Part shown: positions 12,857-24,473 of the stretch, piece after piece
Numbering within the stretch: the stretch's first letter is position 1
Layout of the letters: the number at the start of each line of letters is the position of its first letter
Source of the DNA: Macrolepiota albuminosa
Taxonomy: Eukaryota; Basidiomycota; Agaricomycetes; Agaricales; Agaricaceae
Length of the DNA stretch: 64,000 bases
Assembly (NCBI GenBank): GCA_027475525.1
Contig: JAMWFC010000046.1
Location: 2,046,001 to 2,110,000, forward strand
Reading direction: 5' to 3'
Position numbers and translations under genes: made by a program
The notes under the pieces: generated by a model
Databases searched by the model: none
What the model saw: the letters and a program-made list of their open reading frames with translations, nothing else
What the model was told of the DNA's origin: nothing

Positions 12857-14440
12857 CTAATCCAGAATGTTACGATGGTGGTGGCGATGCCAGAGATTCC
12901 TAGAAGGGGAAGTTGAGACTTCTGGAAATTGATTTAATGGATTTCTCCTTACCTGCGTCAAAAGCTCGGCTGTAGAATGATCGAGTAACGCTTCAGATTG
13001 GGGTCCGCCAATGTAAGGGAATGACTGACTAACCAGGATTAAGCATGGGTTCCCCATCTTCCGTGAGCATATGCTCATATCCATGTATCGTGTCAGCATG
13101 AACTTTATCTACACTCGCCTCACTCTCATCACAGGACCCGGTCCCTCCATCCGTTTCTGAAAACGGTATCGTCGAAGCTGAACCAACATTACTTTCAGCA
13201 CTCGGGCGGTCCCCCTGGCCCTGAAGCAATGCGTTTGTAATTTGCATGATCTGCTCGGCCGTTAGCTCCGTCGATTCATGAGAGCTCAACGACGGATCAA
13301 TAGACTCAGGCTGAGCCTGCCCTACAACAGGCGCGGATGCGACTGTGCACTCGTCGATACTCGTCGATTGCTTGGAAGTATCCTTAGGATTTTTGAGTGA
13401 ACCTGGTACAGGTGCGGGTGGAGGCTGAGGAGCAGAAATCGGGTTTAGCGGAGGATTTGGCGCGGTGGGAGGCGGTATCTGTGCCACTGTCGCATGGACC
13501 GTTTGATAAAGAGAGTTCAGATAAAATTGGTGGTAGCTCATCTGTTGTGGATTCGTACCATCTGGCCAGGGAGGAGGGTAACCCCAATGTGTAGTCACGT
13601 TCATTCTCGTTGCGGAGGTAGGAAGACCAACTTGAGCGAAGTGAGGGCTCATAACGAATTGCCGGGGGGGAACATAAGCTATAGCAACATGGATATGTAA
13701 GCATCTTGTGAGACGGCAGATGGTGAAGCCACTTACGGCCCGTCGTGAGTGTATGTTGCCGATAATAAGGCGATGGTCCGGTTCGTGTTGTATTTGGAGC
13801 GGGATATGGAGCAGACGCAAGTGCTTTCTCTTTGCCTTTCGATGAAGGAGTTGCACTTCTGCTCTTAGACTGTGAGCCTGAAGATCCGTCGTCGTCCGCG
13901 TCGTCTTTCTCCGAAGGTTCGATCACGACTCCATTATGCCTTCAACATCAGGCGATTGAGCCACGTTCGACATCGGCACCATTCTGAAACGCGCTCACCG
14001 TGACTTCTGGTGTCTCCGAAGCGCATCTGTCTGTGGAGATTCCTTTTACATTCCCAAAATCATGTCTTGGATCAGCCGCACTTACTCTCGTAAAGTTGGC
14101 ATCGCATTGTGGACAAGCGCTAGAGGGAAACCACTGTAAGAACAAGCCAGATTTAATGAAACAGGTGACGCACAAACTGGGCAGTGAATGTAATTTGGTA
14201 GTCCTTTGATGTCGTTTTAGATCGGCTTCGCGGGCGAACTGCTTATTACAACCATTTATTTTACAAGGCCAGACTCCAGTAACTACGTTCTTCTTTCTTA
14301 GAGTCGTCTTCTTCTTTGTGGTCGAATCCTTCTTTTCATCCGACTACAGGCAATCAATCAGCCCTCGTCATTCATTCAGGCATCTTTAGGCGTCCACGCC
14401 GACTCACAGGCTCATTTCGATTCGTGTTCATCTGAACCAT
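12857..14440 (-). CDS. C2H2 zinc-finger transcription factor
   Basis: Probable nuclear DNA-binding regulator. Starts at ATG 14440 (MVQMNTNRNEP). After a Lys-rich stretch, two adjacent fingers are rebuilt by splicing. The first is WPCKINGCNKQFAREADL followed by KRHQRTTKLH (C-x4-C-x12-H-x6-H). The second is CPQCDANFTRTDALRRHQ followed by KSRH (C-x2-C-x12-H-x4-H), split by an intron between FTR and TDA. Next come an acidic Ser-rich region (EPSEKDDADDDGSS), a Pro-rich centre (YGYPPPWPDG-like, many PPP) and an acidic C-terminal region with an amphipathic stretch (TELTAEQIMQITNALLQ). The final exon boundary is uncertain: the frame continues from MLNPG through EALLDHSTAELLTQ to a stop at 12857. The targets are unknown. 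The paired fingers plus activation-like tails are common in fungal regulators. Confidence 0.8.
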
Positions 14441-14834
14441 TCAACTTTGGTCTCCAGTCCGGATGATAGCTCGGAATTCAAATTACAGGAATAATCGTCG
14501 GGAAAGCAGCTATAGATGCCTGGGAGTTGGGTGGTGTGGTGGATGAGGATAATGTTTGATGGTCAAGCGATTGGTAAACACTGGCTTTTCAGGCCGACGT
14601 GATTGATCAATCGTGCAAAAGCATTCAGGTGTAAACTCGCGCAGACATTCGTGATGATGCGACGAGCAGGACTGCCGAGGCTCCTTCACAATGTTATACA
14701 TGAAGCATATCCAGATGCACAATGTGAGCAAGGTCAGTGTTTTATGCAGATTTTAGATTAGAACGCTGTCACTGACACTATAACCTCTCTTGGACAATTC
14801 AGTCCATACTCTGGTCTATGTACCTTGTAAACAG
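14441..14834. other. intergenic, divergent promoter region
   Basis: About 390 bp between two divergent genes. It presumably holds both promoters. No recognised motif or repeat is visible. Confidence 0.5.
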
Positions 14835-15807
14835 ATGCATGTGTCACTTCATGGGTCGGCAAGCCTTTTTTTTCTTGTACAGGTCCTGCCAGTAATTAGC
14901 AATCACGCATCTGAATATATGTATTTCCACCTCGATGTTTCTACAATCTGGAGGGAAAAACGGAACATTCCAGGGTTCTCTAACTTATGCACGCGATTTA
15001 ACCCCTTGATTGTTCTATCGACCCTGGCTTCTTACTCTTTGGTCCACTCGGGGCATCAACGTAGCATTATGTATCCTAAGGGTGCCTACGCTATGGTTTA
15101 AATCTCAGTTGCCCAATTCTATCAACGATGTCACTAAATGACCTGGTCCCTCTGGGGCAGAGGCAATAAAATGATGATATTCCTGTTGGGCTTCTTTTCT
15201 GCTACATGGGTACCATGTTTTGCTTGTCTTTCTTCACTGCGCAAATGTGTTTCTTCTACTAATGGTTCTACATCTCCGTCTACTTTCAGATGACAAGATC
15301 GTCCCCGCGACTCTTTCTGTGATCATTTCTTTCAATTTTGGGTTCGTATACATCAAAGCCTATGAGTACTACCATACATCAAAGTATGGTTCTCGATCAC
15401 GGACTGATAGTTGGCCTAGAAAGAATTGTGCACGGTGAGGGTCTCCTTTCTTCATGCTCGTATTCACTGAGAGAAGCCCCAAATCAAGGTGCGCTATAAC
15501 TGGTTATCATGCGCATTCGCGACATTGATAATCATGCATAACGACAACTATTGTTCTTCCTGTGAGTCTATCTATTCATATTTTGTCGTAAGCGATACCA
15601 GACATTTATGTAGGTCCGGTACATGCCAATATACCTGGTGTAGGTGACGTTCCCTGCATGCGTTCTGTAGTTCGCACCGCAGTGTTATTGTTTCTCTTGG
15701 AGACAGTGTCCAACCTGACGGTCTTCCCGATATTGGGCTTGTTCGATGTACTTGCGTTAGCAAGAATCACGAACAAACTTGAACGTCCCCTAGCACAACG
15801 CACATAG
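14835..15807 (+). CDS. probable DUF6533-like multi-pass membrane protein
   Basis: Several hydrophobic exons in order resemble the seven-helix DUF6533 family, which is common and of unknown function in Agaricomycetes. The first has LDVSTIWREKRNIPGFSNLC, matching the E-x2-x-I-W-R block after helix 1. The next reads WSLWGRGNKMMIFLLGFF then SATWVPCF. The third reads IVPATLSVIISFNFGFVYIK then AYEYYHTSK. The last, near 15658-15807, reads VVRTAVLLFLLETVSNLTVF and ends DVLALARITNKLERPLAQRT before the tag at 15805. Not every exon junction can be fixed, and the N-terminal exon may be incomplete. The gene could be degraded. Membrane location is clear; the family call is moderate. Confidence 0.5.
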
Positions 15808-16515
15808 TATACTTCTTTTCAGGCATGCGGCAGAAGGGACAGGTGATAGAAATAGAGATATCCATTCTGAGGAACGGTCACTCAATGACATGGAGGCATT
15901 ACAGCCTCTTGTATTACCTACATTAATCTCTGCCTGTAGAACAAAGTCTCAAGTCTGCATCGTACACTTTCATTTCGGACCCTTGTCATTTTCTTTTCTC
16001 CTTGTTAATTCCTCTGCAATAAGCCTGCACGACTATGATAGACCATTGACATGTGCTGTTTGATTTAGAGCCGAATTGGAAGAGAGCGAGATGTCTGTGG
16101 CGCATCAGGGATGAGAGCTCTAGATCACTAAACTGACTTTGAACCAGATCAGTTTGTTATGATTACATGTCACAATTTCACTTAACGACAATCGTGAGCA
16201 GGAACCACTCGTTCATTAATCATTGCTTAGTTTAATATCTATTGACAAAGCACCTGCAACCAAGCAAACCCTATTCCATCGAGACATTCACGAAAATCCA
16301 TATAATGATATTCTGTTTGAACTGCCCATAGCTAGTACACATTTCACTAACGACCGACCTAATACACATTGGGAATATCGGAGACGTAATAACAATGCTA
16401 CTAAGTACAACCAAGGAATATAGCTTCCATGGTCAACATCTCCCGCAGCGTACAGTCCATTACATCGGGGATTTCCCTCCCAGGTGTGCCCGACTCTATC
16501 AATGCGCCTTTTCAT
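15808..16515. other. intergenic between convergent genes
   Basis: About 700 bp between the stop of the membrane protein gene and the stop of calnexin. It contains AT-rich sequence and short frames only. No gene, repeat or RNA is recognised. Confidence 0.55.
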
Positions 16516-18606
16516 TTACTTGCGCTTCTTCGCGGGTGTCTCTTCTGTCTTTTCCTCACCAGCAGGGGCAACAGGAGCCTTTTCCGGAGCTTCAGTTTTC
16601 TTAGTTGACTTGGTTAAATAAGTGAGAATCAGAATCAGGAATGATTACAGCGAGAACACATACCTGGACAACAGCAGGGGAAGAACCACCAATAACGCCA
16701 AATAGGGCGGCAATCATGCCGAGAACAGTAAAGAACGCAGCTCCCAAGGCAGCACCGGTCTCAGGCTGAGTCTTGAATGCAGCGATGGGATCTTCCTTTG
16801 CAGCATCAATGAAGGTAATAGCCTTCTCACGGATGTAGCCTATGGGATCTTCTTTGAAAGATACAGTAGAATCGTCCTCCTCATCATCGCTTGTAGCAGG
16901 TTTGTCAATGGCAACCTCAAGAGGCTTTTTGACATCGAAAGTTTCCTTGGCGAGGGCCTTGGCATCTTCGACGGAGTGTCCAATATAAAGGTTGTCGAAG
17001 AGAATGTCCTCAGTCATAGTCCAAAGTTCGATCCCAACACCACCCTGAAAACGAGACATCAGCAAGCACATCCACATGATTTGACCAGACTGATCCTACA
17101 ATCTTAGAAAGAGACTTGACAGGAGTGAGGTCCTCAAAAAAGTTGGGATTGGGGATCTTGCGAGGTGCCCATTCACCCTTGTAGGCAGGGTTATCAATCA
17201 TCGGCGCATACCACTTGCCTTTGTAGTCAGGGTTGGCCTTGTAGGGGCTGCCCAAAGGTATCAGTTATATTTCAGTTTGGGAAGCACTGACAAAAGTACC
17301 GTTTCCATTCACCGCAACCAGGAGCCTCAGCGCACTTGGGGTTAGAGACAGTGGGAGCTATCCAGTCACCATCTTCTTCATCATCCCATTCCTCGGGCTT
17401 GGTGGCGTCTGTGTAATCAGATAAATATAGCTGAAGCTCAGATGTTAGGCAACATAACGTACCAGGGTCGGGGATAACCTGGGGCTCGTCATCAAGCCAG
17501 CCCTCGGGCTTGGTGGCATCCTCGTCCAGAATCTCATAAGGTGCGTCCTCATCCCAGTCATCGGGCTTCTTGGCATCAGGGTCGGCAATCTGCTTCTCAT
17601 CAACCCAGTCGGCGGGTTTCTTGTCCTCGGGATCATCGATCTCTTTGGGAGGGTTAACAGGAGGCTCAAAGTCCTCAAGGAGGTTGCCCTTCTTGTCGCT
17701 GGATCCGTTGAAGAGAACTTCGTAAGTATTATCAGGGCTGGGTATTATTAGATGTTGTATTGAAAATAACTTTGAAACCATAAAGCACATACTTGATTAT
17801 TAGGGTATAGAGGTTAGTCAGTTTCTCAATTGAGGGCCTGGGAGGGAGTTTGAGGTGTTTTTCTTCGTACTCGCCAGTCTTGGGACTCTTGTGACGGAAG
17901 ATGAAGTGCACCTGAGGAACAACAAGATTCCGTCTGAGTTGTACAGAAATATGTTTGAGGATAAATATGTACCTTGGTACCAGGGCAAGTAAGATCAGGG
18001 CCAAACATGACTACCCAGGGTGTTGTGTCAGAGAATTCCTTGCCGCTAGTTTGGAAGCCATCCTCGAGGAGCTTGACATAACCACCACCGCAGTTACCAC
18101 CCTTCTGGTACTTGACCTCGTACTGTACGACGAGGGGCTTGTCGGAGAAGGAGATGGGCTCATCAAATGGGGCAGAGATAGCGTGGTGTGCAGCCTTGCT
18201 CTTTGCAACAAGACCCTTGTCACCCTCAATGACGGAGATCAGAGGGTCCTCGACATAGCGTGGTGTGCAGCCTTGCTCTTTGCAACAAGACCCTTGTCAC
18301 CCTCAATGACGGAGATCAGAGGGTCCTCGACTCCCACTTGCCGACGTAGCTGAAGGTCTCACCACCAACGGGAGTCTTCTTGGTTGCTTCAGAGGGCATC
18401 CAACGTTCTGTCCAGTCATCGGTGAACTGCTCAACGAAAGGAGCCTTGACAGTCGTGGGCTACGAAGAGGTGAGATAAATATTTATTATGCATAATATGT
18501 TAGTACAGACAGTGAACGCGGGCTTGGGAGCATCTGGATCTGATTCAGTGGTGGCCAAGACGCCCGTAGCGGCGAGGGCAAAGACAGAGAGCGCTACTCT
18601 TCGCAT
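16516..18606 (-). CDS. CNE1: calnexin, ER lectin chaperone
   Basis: ER membrane chaperone that binds monoglucosylated N-glycans and retains folding glycoproteins. Start ATG 18606 encodes a signal peptide ([18 protein letters not shown]). The globular lectin domain follows ([40 protein letters not shown]). The Pro-rich arm carries tandem repeats of type 1 ([32 protein letters not shown]) and type 2 ([17 protein letters not shown]). A single TM helix ([20 protein letters not shown]) precedes a cytosolic Lys/Glu-rich tail ending ETPAKKRK, a dilysine-like ER signal. At least six introns. The 77-bp duplication 18178-18331 interrupts the exon coding [20 protein letters not shown]. With one copy removed, one base (third position of a Glu codon) is still missing just above 18331. 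Confidence 0.95.
18178..18331. repeat. 77-bp exact tandem duplication no. 3 (calnexin)
   Basis: 18178-18254 equals 18255-18331, and bases on either side do not match. It lies inside the calnexin lectin domain and breaks the frame. On the low side the joined frame is intact ([11 protein letters not shown]). On the high side one base is missing between GKW and VEDPL. Confidence 0.97.
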
Positions 18607-18778
18607 TGTGTACGAAGGACCGGAGAAGTAGAGACACGAGGAAGGAATAATTTGCAATTTAGACAGCCAAGTCCTAAATACTGCTCAAACAAGCATACGT
18701 GGCATTATTTCTTACTCCCACACATCACGTGGACGCGATCACTACATATACACTGTCAGCTCCTCAAACGTACACGTC

Positions 18779-21700
18779 TCATCCAAGAAGGTCTGCATGC
18801 CCGGACGCGGATAATGCCAGCTAGAACACGTTGAGCCAAGTCCGACAAAAGCTGGGCCGAGAGACCTACCACAAACTCGTCGTCCAAGTACTTCGACACC
18901 GCAATCTGATCGCCCAGGCCTTTTCTGCGTCGCGTTTTCAATACGAGATCTCGTGCGAGCGCTTGGCCAGAGGCTGGCTCTAAAGGGCGAAGCTTGATGC
19001 TTGTGTCCGTGGGATCACCTCGAGATCTCGTGCGAGCGCTTGGCCAGAGGCTGGCTCTAAAGGGCGAAGCTTGATGCTTGTGTCCGTGGGATCACCTATC
19101 AAAGTTACCTCCATTAGGATCGTGGGAGCCAATTGAACCCACCTGGGACTATGGACCAGTGGTCAAAGACCTGCAGACAGAACGCCTGACCTTGTGTTGC
19201 AGTTCTCAGGTCTGTCTCAAAGCCATTCGCGTCAATCACCGGAATAAGTGCTTTGACAGTGTACAACGGCGACCCCGCTTTCGGTATATCCTGAGTGACG
19301 TGCCCACGACGTCGAGCAAGAACAGTATACACAGCGGAGATGCAATCCGCTGGTGCCTGTACTTCAACGTAGTAAATAGGCTCCATTAATCGGGGAGTCG
19401 CCTAAGTTGGTAAATCAGATTTTTCCCCTGTAACACAGAGTGTTACCCACCATCAAAAACGATGAATAACAAACCCGACGTGCGGTGGGAACAATTTGGC
19501 CACCACCGCGGAAAATCGGTTCTTGAGCAAGAGTAGCATCGAGTACTCGGAATTTGACATTTCGCATAGCTGGGACATGTTAGTGCTTCTCAACCGGTAG
19601 AAAGGCAATGGACACACGTTCATCGCACAAAGGGCCTTCTCGAGCACCCCATTGAAATCCTTGCTTAATATGCTCCTTCACGGTTCCCAAAAGTTTCTTG
19701 TCCACCTAGAGACACAAGTCAGTGATGATCCACCCAATTTGATAGGTGTCTTTAACGAACTTGAGACGGGAGTGTATCATCCAGAAGGATATTCGGTCCA
19801 TTCTCATCAGGCCCAAACGCCCATATTGATCGAGATGCAAGTAGATCCCATTGATATTTCTCCTCAAAGAATTTGCCACGTTCCTTGGCCGGCATGCGCA
19901 TATGTACGCGGCCCCGTTCAATATCTTCCGCGATACCCTTCTCCAGGGGCTCCGCAATGACCGTGATCTTGTTTCTAAGGGACAATCAATGAGCGTTATC
20001 GCACGAAGCGTTATCATGGGCTCACTTTTTATTCGGCGTGTCCGCATAGCATTTCAATGCACTCGTCTCCAGCACAGTCTCACAGAACTTGGTAACAGGA
20101 TCCGACACCTTGATCTCAATCTCTGAGAACAACTTGCGCAAATCATGCATCACACAGTCAAGGTACAGTTCTCCTGTCCCGATAATGACGTGTTCACCAC
20201 TTTCCTCGACCTTTGTTGACAAAAGCGGATATGACTTGTTGACGCTTCGCAATCCAGACAACATCTTCGGGAGTTCGGAAGGTGCGATGGGCTCAATTGC
20301 AACCTTCAGGACGGATTGTGTCATATGCTTGATAGGTCGGAAAATGTGGAGGTCTTCTTCGATATCCACGGCGGCAAGAGTACCTGTCTTGGATAGCGAC
20401 GCGTCGACCCCAGCAATGAGGACTAAGTTTCCGGCTGGTATTTCATCAGCAGGGATGAAGTATCTGTCGGACAATCAACATCGCCTCAGTAGGGTCTAGG
20501 ATTTCGCTCACCGAGATTGATGAATCCAAACATCTTCAATAGTGGCCTTCATCATATCCTCTTCATCCTCCGGTGAGTAACCTTCTCCAAGAACTTTGAT
20601 TTGAGTGCCCTTTCTTAGCGTTCCACTGAGAATACGCCCAAAGGCTCGGAACGATTGTGCGTCAGTAGTATGGTAGAGTTTCGCTATCTGAACCATCAGA
20701 GGGCCTTCCGGGTCGCACGCCTTCATCGAAGCTGCCAATTCAGAATTCTGTGGACCAGTATATGTTGATTCAACCTTGACAAATTTCAATGATTAATACT
20801 AAGCGCCATAATTACTAGTACAAAATCACCTTTAGAGCAGCACCTTCAGTTGGTGAAGGAATTTTCTCCACAATCACGTCAACCAGACCTGTTGCAGGCC
20901 CAAAGAACTGGTCTAAAATAACCTTCAAAAGTGGCCGGACATCCATCTTGTATATGATAGGCTTCAGTTGGATTCCAAGTCCCCTCAGTGTTTCTTTGAG
21001 ATCTTCGGTCTCTTGGCTCAGCACATGGCTGTAGAGCTTGTACAGAGGTTCCATGATGAAAGTTACAAATGTGCGTGTATGTTCGGGGTCGGCGGGTTTG
21101 CGAGTGAATTTGCGAGTCTCAGAATTGAAGTAGATATCACCCCATAGACGGGCGGCAAAAGACTTCACATCCAGTTTACCTTTCAGTGAAAGTCAAAAAT
21201 TATCCAAAGAGCAGAGTAAGAAGTCTGAGCCGCACCATAGGTGTCTGCGTACATCTTTGCAAATGAGCGAAGTGTAAAACACCAGTTCATATCTGTGCTT
21301 GCAAAGGCAACATTTCCATTTTCAGGGCTCAACCGCAGTTCTGGGTCTGGGTCGATGGCACTGCAGAAAAAATACATTCAATCAATCTAAGTACGAAATA
21401 TAACAACACGACACTAACCTGATGAAGGTGTTAATCTCCTCGATAGTGTGCTTAATCTTATAATACGCGTCGGTAGGTTTGATGCGGAGTTCGAGGATGA
21501 GACGGTCGATTTTGTTCACGACAAGTGTGATTTTTACTCCCTCTTGTAGGGCGTAGCGAATAATGGACTCAGTGCCAACCATTAACTGTAAATACATCAT
21601 CATTCAGATAGGCAGTCAAGTACGAATGATATTCACTGACCCCCTCAACAACGTCGACTACAAGCAGGATGCCGTCAACAAGACGGATGGCTGAGGCAAC

Positions 21701-22530
21701 TTCATCAACGAAGTTAACATGGCCGGGGGTATCAATGAGATGCACGAGATGTGATTTGCCGGCCGTCGTAGAGAGGATGAGTGACATTGGTGATGACTTG
21801 ATAGATATTTCGCGTTCTCTAGATAGAACGTGAGTGTCAGTATAACGCATCTGAAAGAATGTGCTCGTCAGTTGTAATGTAGATTCAAAAGACACTACAG
21901 ACCGGTTTATCGGCGTCCCAGGTCAGCTTGTGCGTCTCGTAGACGAGCATATCCATGAGGGCGGTTTTTCCATGGTGCAGATGCCCCACGACGGCGACAT
22001 TGCGAATCATCTCGGGAAAGCCAGTCATGTTTAACAGAAATCTGTCGGGTTCCTCAGACCAAAGATACCTCATAGTGCTCTAACATCTCTCACCCTTTGT
22101 CAAACCGTGTTTCTGGCATGTCTTTTTCCTCCACCGTCCATTTCCGCACTTTTACTGGAGCGACAATGGGCTCAGACAGCGGTTGCGCGTCCTCCTCCTG
22201 CACCATGGTTTCAACGCCAGGCCCATATACTTCAGACGCAGATGGATAATACTGCTTGTCCTCATGTAGAACAACCGCGTTATGTGTTGGAACTTTGTAG
22301 ACAAGACGTTTCTGTATAAATTCTAATGGAATGAAAACCCAACACGTACCATCGACCTCCATTAACGCTTCTTCTTCTACTTCCTGTTTCTGCTGCTCAT
22401 CATCGAACCCTTCAAGAGGTGCAGTTTCTGGCTGTTGTCCATATTGCTCCGGAAGGATCTCATCCTCGTCCGAGTCGAGGTCGGCACCGATGTAGTTTCC
22501 AAACTCATCATAGTCCTCAAAAGAAGCCAT
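18779..22530 (-). CDS. SNU114: U5 snRNP GTPase Snu114/EFTUD2
   Basis: EF-2-like GTPase of the U5 snRNP, which controls Prp8/Brr2-driven spliceosome activation and disassembly in the nucleus. Start ATG 22530 gives the typical acidic N-terminus ([20 protein letters not shown]). The G domain has the P-loop [14 protein letters not shown], the switch motif [13 protein letters not shown] and the NKID-type motif [11 protein letters not shown]-2-like domains follow: domain II ([18 protein letters not shown]), domain III ([18 protein letters not shown]) and domains IV-V ([20 protein letters not shown]). It ends with the Snu114-specific tail [19 protein letters not shown] and, after a 49-bp intron (18821-18869), a stop at 18779. 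About nine introns. The 77-bp duplication 18944-19097 sits in the last exons and must be collapsed. It shares a 214-bp divergent promoter with the prefoldin 1 gene. Confidence 0.95.
18944..19097. repeat. 77-bp exact tandem duplication no. 4 (SNU114)
   Basis: 18944-19020 equals 19021-19097 exactly. It covers the exon coding [20 protein letters not shown] and the intron acceptor before it. The low-side junction is in frame. The high-side junction falls in the intron three bases from the acceptor, so a lost base there cannot be tested. Confidence 0.97.
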
Positions 22531-22744
22531 GGCGCGACACAACTAAGGTGGAGAGGGTATTAGTGGTAAGGGAGCCAATACACGATGTTATGTACTTGGG
22601 CTCGAGAGGGTCGTCACGAGTGCCCAAGGATGGAGGTCGACGCGAGATTATTTTGCAATTCGGGTCACGTTTCTGTCCACAAGTGTTCACAACTTGTCAA
22701 TTTACTTTCTTTGAGAACCCTTTTCCTGGCTCGTAATTGCCAGG

Positions 22745-23330
22745 ATGTCTCTCTCAGACGAAACGCTGAGAAAGGTGTCTCTCATTCGGTCTTGCTCGCC
22801 GTGACAACCTCTTGATGCTGTCGCGTTCAGATCTTGGTCCAAATTCAACAGACCGCGGTTCAATCACAACGAGCTCTTCAAATCACTCAGCAACAGACTG
22901 CTGCCAAAGATCGCGAGCGTCGTATCTTACAGCTCACCATCGATGAGATTAGCGGGATAGAGGAAGATGTAAACTTGTATAAGGGTGTGGGGAAGATGTG
23001 CGCCGCTATGGCCTTGCAGCTCATTGTTCTACTCACTTTTCTGCAGGTTTATGCTGGTACCTCGTAAAACCATGGAGACTGAGCTTAAAACACAGGAAAA
23101 GGAACTGGCAGATGATATTTCAAGTCTGAATAAAAAGGTGCGTCCGAATTCATCATTGATATCGATCCGCAACTCAATCATCATTTCAGTCAAAATACCT
23201 AGAAAAACAGCTGAACGATGCGCAGTCTCAGCTACGTGATATCGTATGCTCATTCATTTTCGCGGAATCGACAAATCACTGATGACATTCTTTTCATGAT
23301 CAGTTTCATCATGCACCAAATAAGCAATAA
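22745..23330 (+). CDS. PFD1: prefoldin subunit 1 (beta type)
   Basis: Subunit of the hexameric prefoldin (GimC) co-chaperone, which hands nascent actin and tubulin to the CCT chaperonin in the cytosol. Five exons (22745-22774, 22831-22997, 23047-23137, 23190-23243, 23304-23330) give 122 residues, the usual length. The fold is two long coiled-coil helices around a beta hairpin. Helix 1 reads LVQIQQTAVQSQRALQITQQ; the hairpin has NLYKGVGKMFMLVPRKTM; helix 2 reads KKSKYLEKQLNDAQSQLRDI. The last exon adds only FHHAPNKQ. The gene lies head to head with SNU114. Confidence 0.93.
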
Positions 23331-24473
23331 ATTTGCCCTTCTGTTAGGTCAAGAGCTAAATTCATTGTTTCGTGCTATTGGTATTGTCACGTACTCTATG
23401 GAAGCACCGTGGTGGTCCAGAAGTAATCAACCAACAGAAAGGCAGCATGCATGCCGAGATGAAAGGGACTTAGTGGCATATGAGTGATTTATGAGTTTCA
23501 CAGGTATCCAGCATGGAAGCGAATTTGGCAAGCAAGTATCCGCCATCGCAATAATGGAGAGAGATGTAATGGCAAATTAATGTGACGTGGACGATTGGTT
23601 TTAGACAATTGAGGTACAGTATTTTTTCTGCACGACGTAAGAAGTCCGTGTATAATCTCCTACTGGAGTAGCGGATTGCAAGGACGAATGTAAGGGCAAA
23701 GTGGCGGAGTGTTCTTCCTCCAATGACAAACAAGAGTATCAAGTCATTTTATTCAAAGATCCTTGCATCAGTATGTGTATAACTTTCGTGCAACGTAGTT
23801 AAAAGCTTGAAGGATTCCTTTTGAAGTTTTCCATTCTTTTTGACAGTATTGAAATGTATTCCAGTTGTTATCATCTTTACGACAATGTCTTCAGGATCAA
23901 ATTGGCTGTAGAAGCCACATGGTATGACTATTGGAAAACTGGGAGATTTGTCATTATTACCACTGCCCAAGACGTTAGGGACTACGTCGTCAATGCCGCT
24001 CTAGTATAGGTAAACTACAGTTTGTTCAACTTCACTGACTGAGATCGAGCCAGCAGAATACCAACAGAATTGAATTTTGTACCCGAAAACGAGGGTCCCC
24101 CTATAGCTACCACATGTAATTCTACAAGTATATATGTTGTGAAATAAAGTTCGACTTGCCATCAAGGCAATCATTCCAATGACAGGTCTTCTCTCCTCTT
24201 CAGACCTTTGTTTTCCTAACAGTCAGGTGGCAAGCATAAATATGCTGACATCTAACCATGTTGCCGGCTTCGAATATATGATCGCACTGTTTTCTTTTCT
24301 CGCGCGAAAAAATCTAGAAACACATATAAAACTTAGGTCGTTACTACGCTACATTCGTGTGGTTCGTACGGAAGGTATGGATGGATAGACAGTGCATGAG
24401 TCAGAAGTTGATTGATTGGTGACGATATTCTAATGAAAAAGGAAATCTATGCAGGTGGTTCTGACAGTCGTGA
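23331..24473. other. intergenic between convergent genes, no gene seen
   Basis: About 1.1 kb with only short frames on both strands. The longest, 73 codons on the minus strand ending at 23749, shows no family features. AT-rich segments are present near 24050-24150. Confidence 0.5.
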